Part shown: one piece after another, positions 6,564 to 9,516 of the stretch | How positions within the stretch are numbered: the first letter of the stretch is position 1 | Layout of the letters: every line of letters starts with the position of its first letter | Assembly: GCA_938091715.1 (NCBI GenBank) | Contig: CALKMT010000052.1 | Location: forward strand, 1-9,516 | From: an uncultured Litorivicinus sp. | Lineage (GTDB): Bacteria; Pseudomonadota; Gammaproteobacteria; Pseudomonadales; Litorivicinaceae | Length of the DNA: 9,516 bases | Direction of reading: 5' to 3' | The notes under the pieces: generated by a model | The model's input: only the letters and a program-made list of their open reading frames with translations | What the model was told of the DNA's origin: nothing | Database searches by the model: none | Translations under genes and position numbers: made by a program

Positions 6564-6590
6564 AAAGGGGCTGGTCGAGGCCCCTTTTGT
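6564..6590 (+). terminator. Intrinsic terminator after prs
   Basis: AAAGGGGC (6564-6571), an eight-base loop, then GCCCCTTTT (6580-6588) followed by GTTG. The GC core with a T-run begins 12 bases after the prs stop. It should separate prs from rplY at least partly. Confidence 0.85.
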
Positions 6591-6617
6591 TGTAATTAAA
6601 ATTGGAGAACTCAAATC

Positions 6618-7250
6618 ATGAGTGAACACACACTGGCAGCCGTCTCACGTACGGTTACAGGGAAAGGTTCGAGCCGCCGCCTGCGCCGCCTGGAAAATCT
6701 AGTTCCGGGTATCGTCTACGGTGGTAAAGCTGAGCCGACTCAAATTGCTATTGCTCAGAACGTATTCATCAAGGCACTGGAAGACGAATCGTTTTACTCG
6801 TCTGTTGTCTCACTTGAGATCGACGGCAAGGCACAAAACGTCATCCTAAAAGACCTGCAGCGTCACCCGGCCAAGCCGATCATCCTGCACGCGGACTTTA
6901 TGCGTGTTGATGCCAAGACTGAAATCGTGGTCAACGTGCCCTTGCACTTCGTCAACGAAGAGCAGTGTGTCGGCGTCAAGATGCAGTCTGGCAAGATCCA
7001 GCACGAAGCATCGGAAGTGGAAGTACGTTGCTTGCCCAAGGACCTGCCCGAGTACATCGAAGTCGACATGACCGAGATTGAAGCCGGCACCACCTTGCAC
7101 CTGTCTGACGTCACCCTGCCCAAGGGCGTGGTTTCGACTCAGCTGGCACTGGGTGAAGGTCATGACCTGCCGATCGCAAGCGTCAAGAAGCCCGGCGGTG
7201 GCCAGGCTTCTGAAGACGAAGAAGGCGCTGAAGGCGCAGGCGAGGAGTAA
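6618..7250 (+). CDS. rplY: 50S ribosomal protein L25, long CTC/TL5 form
   Basis: L25 binds 5S rRNA in the central protuberance of the large ribosomal subunit. The 210-residue protein is the long form, with an N-terminal 5S-binding domain (about 1-95, including GKGSSRRLRR at 15-24 and LKDLQRHPAKPIILHADFMR at 77-96) and a C-terminal TL5 β-domain (about 100-190, with LHLSDVTLPKGV), then an acidic, low-complexity tail (DEEGAEGAGEE). E. coli carries only the short form of about 94 residues; pseudomonads have the long one. ATG 6618 is preceded by GGAG at 6604-6607. The gene follows the prs terminator and ends eight bases before pth, whose Shine-Dalgarno overlaps its last codons. The link with pth and ychF is conserved in gammaproteobacteria. 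Confidence 0.96.
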   Translation: MSEHTLAAVSRTVTGKGSSRRLRRLENLVPGIVYGGKAEPTQIAIAQNVFIKALEDESFYSSVVSLEIDGKAQNVILKDLQRHPAKPIILHADFMRVDAKTEIVVNVPLHFVNEEQCVGVKMQSGKIQHEASEVEVRCLPKDLPEYIEVDMTEIEAGTTLHLSDVTLPKGVVSTQLALGEGHDLPIASVKKPGGGQASEDEEGAEGAGEE

Positions 7251-7258
7251 TCCAGCCG

Positions 7259-7840
7259 GTGGCCTCCACCTTCTTGATGGCGGGGCTTGGGAATCCAGGC
7301 TCACGCTACGACAAAACCCGGCACACTGCCGGGTTTTGGTTTTTAGACGCAGTCGCTGCGCGTTATCACCTGAGCTTTCGAAGCGAATCGAAATTTCACG
7401 GTGAGTACGCCAAAGGACCGGCCGAGGGGGCCGAGCAATTACTGCTCAAACCCTCCACCTTTATGAATCGATCCGGCCAATCCGTCGGTGCGGTTTGCCA
7501 ATTTTTTAAACTGCCACCGGAACAGGTCCTGGTCATCCACGATGAACTGGACCTGCCCCCGGGACAGATGAAATTGAAAATCGGTGGCGGCCATGGCGGT
7601 CACAACGGGCTTCGGGACATCCATCAACACCTGCCGTCACCCAACTACCATCGGCTGCGCATTGGAATCGGCCATCCCGGCCATGCCAAGCAGGTCTCGG
7701 ACTATGTCTTAAAGGCCCCCGGCAAGGACGATGCCATTGCCATTGCACAGGCCATTGATGTGGCCCTGGACGCCCTACCCTTATTTATCAGCGGTGATTT
7801 TGCCCGCGCGACACAAACCATTAACGGCCACAAGCCATAG
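7259..7840 (+). CDS. pth: Peptidyl-tRNA hydrolase
   Basis: Pth cleaves the ester bond of peptidyl-tRNAs dropped from ribosomes, recycling tRNA; it is normally essential. The 193 residues match E. coli (194). The known active-site positions are all present, shifted by two: Asn12 (AGLGNPG), His22 (TRHTAGF), Asn70 (PSTFMNRSG), Asp95 (VIHDELDLPPG) and Asn116 (GGHGGHNGLRD). The GTG at 7259 gives the expected short leader before AGLGNPG; the ATG at 7277 would leave only MAGLGNPG. The Shine-Dalgarno AGGAG (7243-7247) lies in the last codons of rplY, 11 bases upstream of the GTG, so translation may be coupled. Codons 19-29 contain a hairpin with a following T-run that resembles an intrinsic terminator (7313-7344). 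ychF follows after ten bases. Confidence 0.96.
   Translation: MASTFLMAGLGNPGSRYDKTRHTAGFWFLDAVAARYHLSFRSESKFHGEYAKGPAEGAEQLLLKPSTFMNRSGQSVGAVCQFFKLPPEQVLVIHDELDLPPGQMKLKIGGGHGGHNGLRDIHQHLPSPNYHRLRIGIGHPGHAKQVSDYVLKAPGKDDAIAIAQAIDVALDALPLFISGDFARATQTINGHKP
7313..7344 (+). other. Terminator-shaped hairpin inside the 5' end of pth
   Basis: AAAACCCGGC (7313-7322), loop ACACT, GCCGGGTTTT (7328-7337), then GGTTTTT: a perfect 10-bp stem followed by a T-rich tract, about 63 bases after the rplY stop. Part of it is forced by the conserved protein motif TRHTAGF, so it may be a by-product of coding. The structure itself is directly visible; any effect on transcription is inference. Confidence 0.5.
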
Positions 7841-7850
7841 GATCGGTACC

Positions 7851-8942
7851 ATGGGATTTAAATGCGGCATCGTTGGACTGCCCAACGTCGGTAAATCAAC
7901 CCTGTTCAATGCCTTGACCAAAGCAGGCATCGACGCGGAAAACTTCCCGTTTTGCACCATCGAGCCCAACGCAGGGGTGGTTCCCGTACCGGATCCACGC
8001 CAAGACAAATTGGCCGAATTGGTCAACCCTGAGAAAGTCATCGCCACGACAATGGAATTTGTCGACATCGCGGGCTTGGTGGCCGGGGCCAGCAAAGGTG
8101 AGGGCCTGGGTAATCAGTTCCTAGCCAACATTCGCGAAACCGATGCCATTGCCCACGTGGTCCGTTGCTTTGAAGACGACAATGTCATCCACGTTGCAAA
8201 CCGCGTGGATCCGCTGGCCGATATCGAGGTCATCAACACCGAACTGGCACTGGCCGATTTGGACACGGTCGAGCGTATCCATCAGCGCCAGACCCGAGCC
8301 GCCAAATCCGGCGACAAAGAGGCCAAGGCCTTGGTTGGCCTGTGCGATCGCATGCTGCCGGTACTGAACGAAGCAAAACCCGTGCGTTCGCTGGAGTTTG
8401 ACGACAACGAACTAAAGTTGGTCAAGCAAATGCAATTGCTGACCTCCAAGCCCACGCTGTACATCGCGAACGTCAGCGAGGAAGGGTTTGACGACAATCC
8501 CCACCTCGATGCGGTGCGCACGATGGCCGAGCAAGAAAACGCCCAGGTCGTGGCCATCTGCAACAAGTTAGAGGCCGAAATTTCGGAGCTGGAAGACGAC
8601 GAGCGTGACGAGTTCCTGGCCGATCTGGGTATGGACGAACCGGGACTGGATCGCGTGATCCGGGCCGGCTATCAGTTATTGGGCCTGCACACCTACTTCA
8701 CCGCCGGGGTCAAGGAAGTGCGTGCCTGGACCGTCAAAAAAGGCGCCACTGCGCCTGAGGGCGCGGGCGTCATTCACACCGATTTCCAGAAAGGCTTCAT
8801 CCGAGCCGAGGTTGTGGGCTATCAAGATTTTGTCGAGCTAGGCGGCGAAAGCGGCGCTAAAGAAGCGGGCAAATGGCGCCTTGAGGGCAAAGACTACGTG
8901 CTCAAAGACGGCGACGTCGTGCACTTCCGCTTTAACGTCTGA
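7851..8942 (+). CDS. ychF: Ribosome-associated ATPase YchF (OLA1 family)
   Basis: YchF is an Obg-related P-loop protein that binds ribosomes and prefers ATP over GTP; it is implicated in stress responses and translation. The 363 residues equal the E. coli length. Motifs: G1 GLPNVGKS (9-16), G3 DIAGLV (72-77), NVIHVANRVDP with His114, the residue used for catalysis in this family, and the altered G4 NVSE (207-210), which replaces NKxD and accounts for the ATP preference. A coiled-coil insertion covers about 130-180 and the C-terminal TGS domain about 280-363, ending GDVVHFRFNV. The frame is open further upstream into pth, but ATG 7851 gives the family N-terminus MGFKCGIVGLPNVGKS and has AGGA eight bases away. 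It is ten bases after pth, an arrangement shared with E. coli and Pseudomonas. Confidence 0.98.
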   Translation: MGFKCGIVGLPNVGKSTLFNALTKAGIDAENFPFCTIEPNAGVVPVPDPRQDKLAELVNPEKVIATTMEFVDIAGLVAGASKGEGLGNQFLANIRETDAIAHVVRCFEDDNVIHVANRVDPLADIEVINTELALADLDTVERIHQRQTRAAKSGDKEAKALVGLCDRMLPVLNEAKPVRSLEFDDNELKLVKQMQLLTSKPTLYIANVSEEGFDDNPHLDAVRTMAEQENAQVVAICNKLEAEISELEDDERDEFLADLGMDEPGLDRVIRAGYQLLGLHTYFTAGVKEVRAWTVKKGATAPEGAGVIHTDFQKGFIRAEVVGYQDFVELGGESGAKEAGKWRLEGKDYVLKDGDVVHFRFNV

Positions 8943-8959
8943 CACTACACAAGCGCTGG

Positions 8960-8981
8960 GCCTCAGGTGCATACCCGAGGC
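8960..8981. repeat. Imperfect hairpin downstream of ychF
   Basis: GCCTC, one mismatch, GGT, loop GCAT, ACC, mismatch, GAGGC. It is followed by a short direct repeat (AGGCTTGC and AGGCTTGG, 8978-8993) and a second GCATAC (8994-8999, first at 8969-8974). There is no T-run, so it is not a clear intrinsic terminator; it might stabilise the ychF transcript end. Confidence 0.3.
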
Positions 8982-9031
8982 TTGCAGGCTTGGGCATACT
9001 CCGATGGATCATCACAACACTGGAGTCTGTC

Positions 9032-9472
9032 ATGAAACCCCTGCTGAGCGCGGTCGTTGCCGCAAGCCTGGCAATACCGGCCCTAGCCGCCGAGCCCAAA
9101 GACCTGATCGACGCCCGCCAAGGCGCATTCAAGATCATCAAATATGAATTCGCCGACACCCTAGCCGCCATGATGCGAGGCAAACGTGAATTCGACCTGG
9201 AACGCATGAAAATCGCGGTCAATCGGATCCAAGCGGTGGGCGGTGTACTACCCGAGGCCTTTGCCGTTGAAAGCACCGGCGACAACACCCGAGCCAAGGC
9301 AGAGATCTGGTCCGATCCCGATGGATTTCAGGCTGCAGCAGTCAAATTTGGTGAAAAAATTGGCGAGCTATCCGCGGCCGTACAGACCGGGGACAAGGCT
9401 CAAATCGGCCCAGCCCTGCAAGCCGCTGGCAAGACCTGCAAAGGCTGTCATGACGACTATCGCTCGAAGTAG
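9032..9472 (+). CDS. Periplasmic class II cytochrome c (cytochrome c'-like)
   Basis: A 146-residue exported haem protein. Residues 1-19 or 1-20 form a Sec signal peptide (MKPLL, hydrophobic core, ending in PALAA before EPK). The mature part is a predicted four-helix bundle with a single haem site near the C-terminus, CKGCH (136-140) followed by DDYR, the class II signature; His140 is the proximal ligand. The conserved ARQ near the start of helix A (28-30) and EIWSD (91-95) also match cytochromes c'. At the position of the distal Leu16 of Alcaligenes cytochrome c' there is Phe33; no Met is seen there, which argues against a six-coordinate c-556 type. Such proteins bind NO and CO or carry electrons in the periplasm; the role here is unknown. 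ATG 9032 has GGAG at 9022-9025. The gene stands alone, 89 bases after ychF. Confidence 0.92.
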   Translation: MKPLLSAVVAASLAIPALAAEPKDLIDARQGAFKIIKYEFADTLAAMMRGKREFDLERMKIAVNRIQAVGGVLPEAFAVESTGDNTRAKAEIWSDPDGFQAAAVKFGEKIGELSAAVQTGDKAQIGPALQAAGKTCKGCHDDYRSK

Positions 9473-9516
9473 CCGTTAGAACTGACCCCAAACCCACAGG
9501 CTGCCCGCCACTAGGG

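Noticed and set aside
7731..7850. Upstream extension of ychF to an ATG at 7731 inside pth
   Set aside because: ATG 7851 gives exactly the family N-terminus and length and has a ribosome binding site; the extra 40 residues are the pth sequence read out of frame.
8990..9031. ATG at 8990 as start of the cytochrome gene
   Set aside because: ATG 9032 has a well-spaced GGAG and begins a normal signal peptide; the longer form would add 14 residues before it.
9473..9516. Last bases of the window after the cytochrome gene
   Set aside because: Too short to judge; no complete hairpin with T-run, promoter or gene start could be supported.

Overview
The window is a chromosomal housekeeping segment of a gammaproteobacterium. 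The gene order prfA–hemA, divergent from a TPR lipoprotein gene–lolB–ispE–tRNA-Gln, followed by prs–rplY (long CTC form)–pth–ychF, is the one I recall from Pseudomonas aeruginosa and its relatives. The base composition is moderately GC-rich by eye and all coding products have gammaproteobacterial relatives. I cannot name a genus. There are no transposases, phage genes, CRISPR arrays, toxin–antitoxin pairs or defence genes.

Left part (1–1861, minus strand): the 5' two-thirds of prfA (peptide release factor 1, cut by the window edge) lies directly downstream of hemA (glutamyl-tRNA reductase), and the two overlap by a TTGA junction. A short divergent region (1862–1947) carries a good candidate hemA promoter.

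Middle (1948–5063, plus strand): a TPR outer-membrane lipoprotein resembling the Pseudomonas CtpA partner LbcA, then lolB (lipoprotein outer-membrane receptor) and ispE (isoprenoid synthesis kinase). All three are joined by overlaps, so they are probably co-translated. A tRNA-Gln(UUG) with encoded CCA follows 19 bp after ispE and ends at a strong hairpin terminator. That terminator works in both directions, because a VOC-superfamily gene (5076–5462, minus strand) converges on it. The VOC gene is the one accessory-looking insertion in the conserved order.

Right part (5608–9475, plus strand): prs (PRPP synthase) with its own terminator; rplY (ribosomal protein L25/CTC), pth (peptidyl-tRNA hydrolase) and ychF (OLA1/YchF ATPase), closely packed and all linked to translation; then a separate periplasmic class II cytochrome c.

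The genes are mostly core functions: translation (prfA, tRNA-Gln, rplY, pth, ychF), precursor supply (hemA for tetrapyrroles, ispE for isoprenoids, prs for nucleotides) and outer-membrane assembly (TPR lipoprotein, lolB). I see no convincing new biological system. The points worth a second look are a terminator-shaped hairpin inside the start of pth, a LolB whose normally hydrophobic tip residue appears to be Thr, a cytochrome c'-like protein with Phe at the distal haem position, a VOC protein lacking the usual metal ligands, and several dyads in the VOC/prs divergent region.
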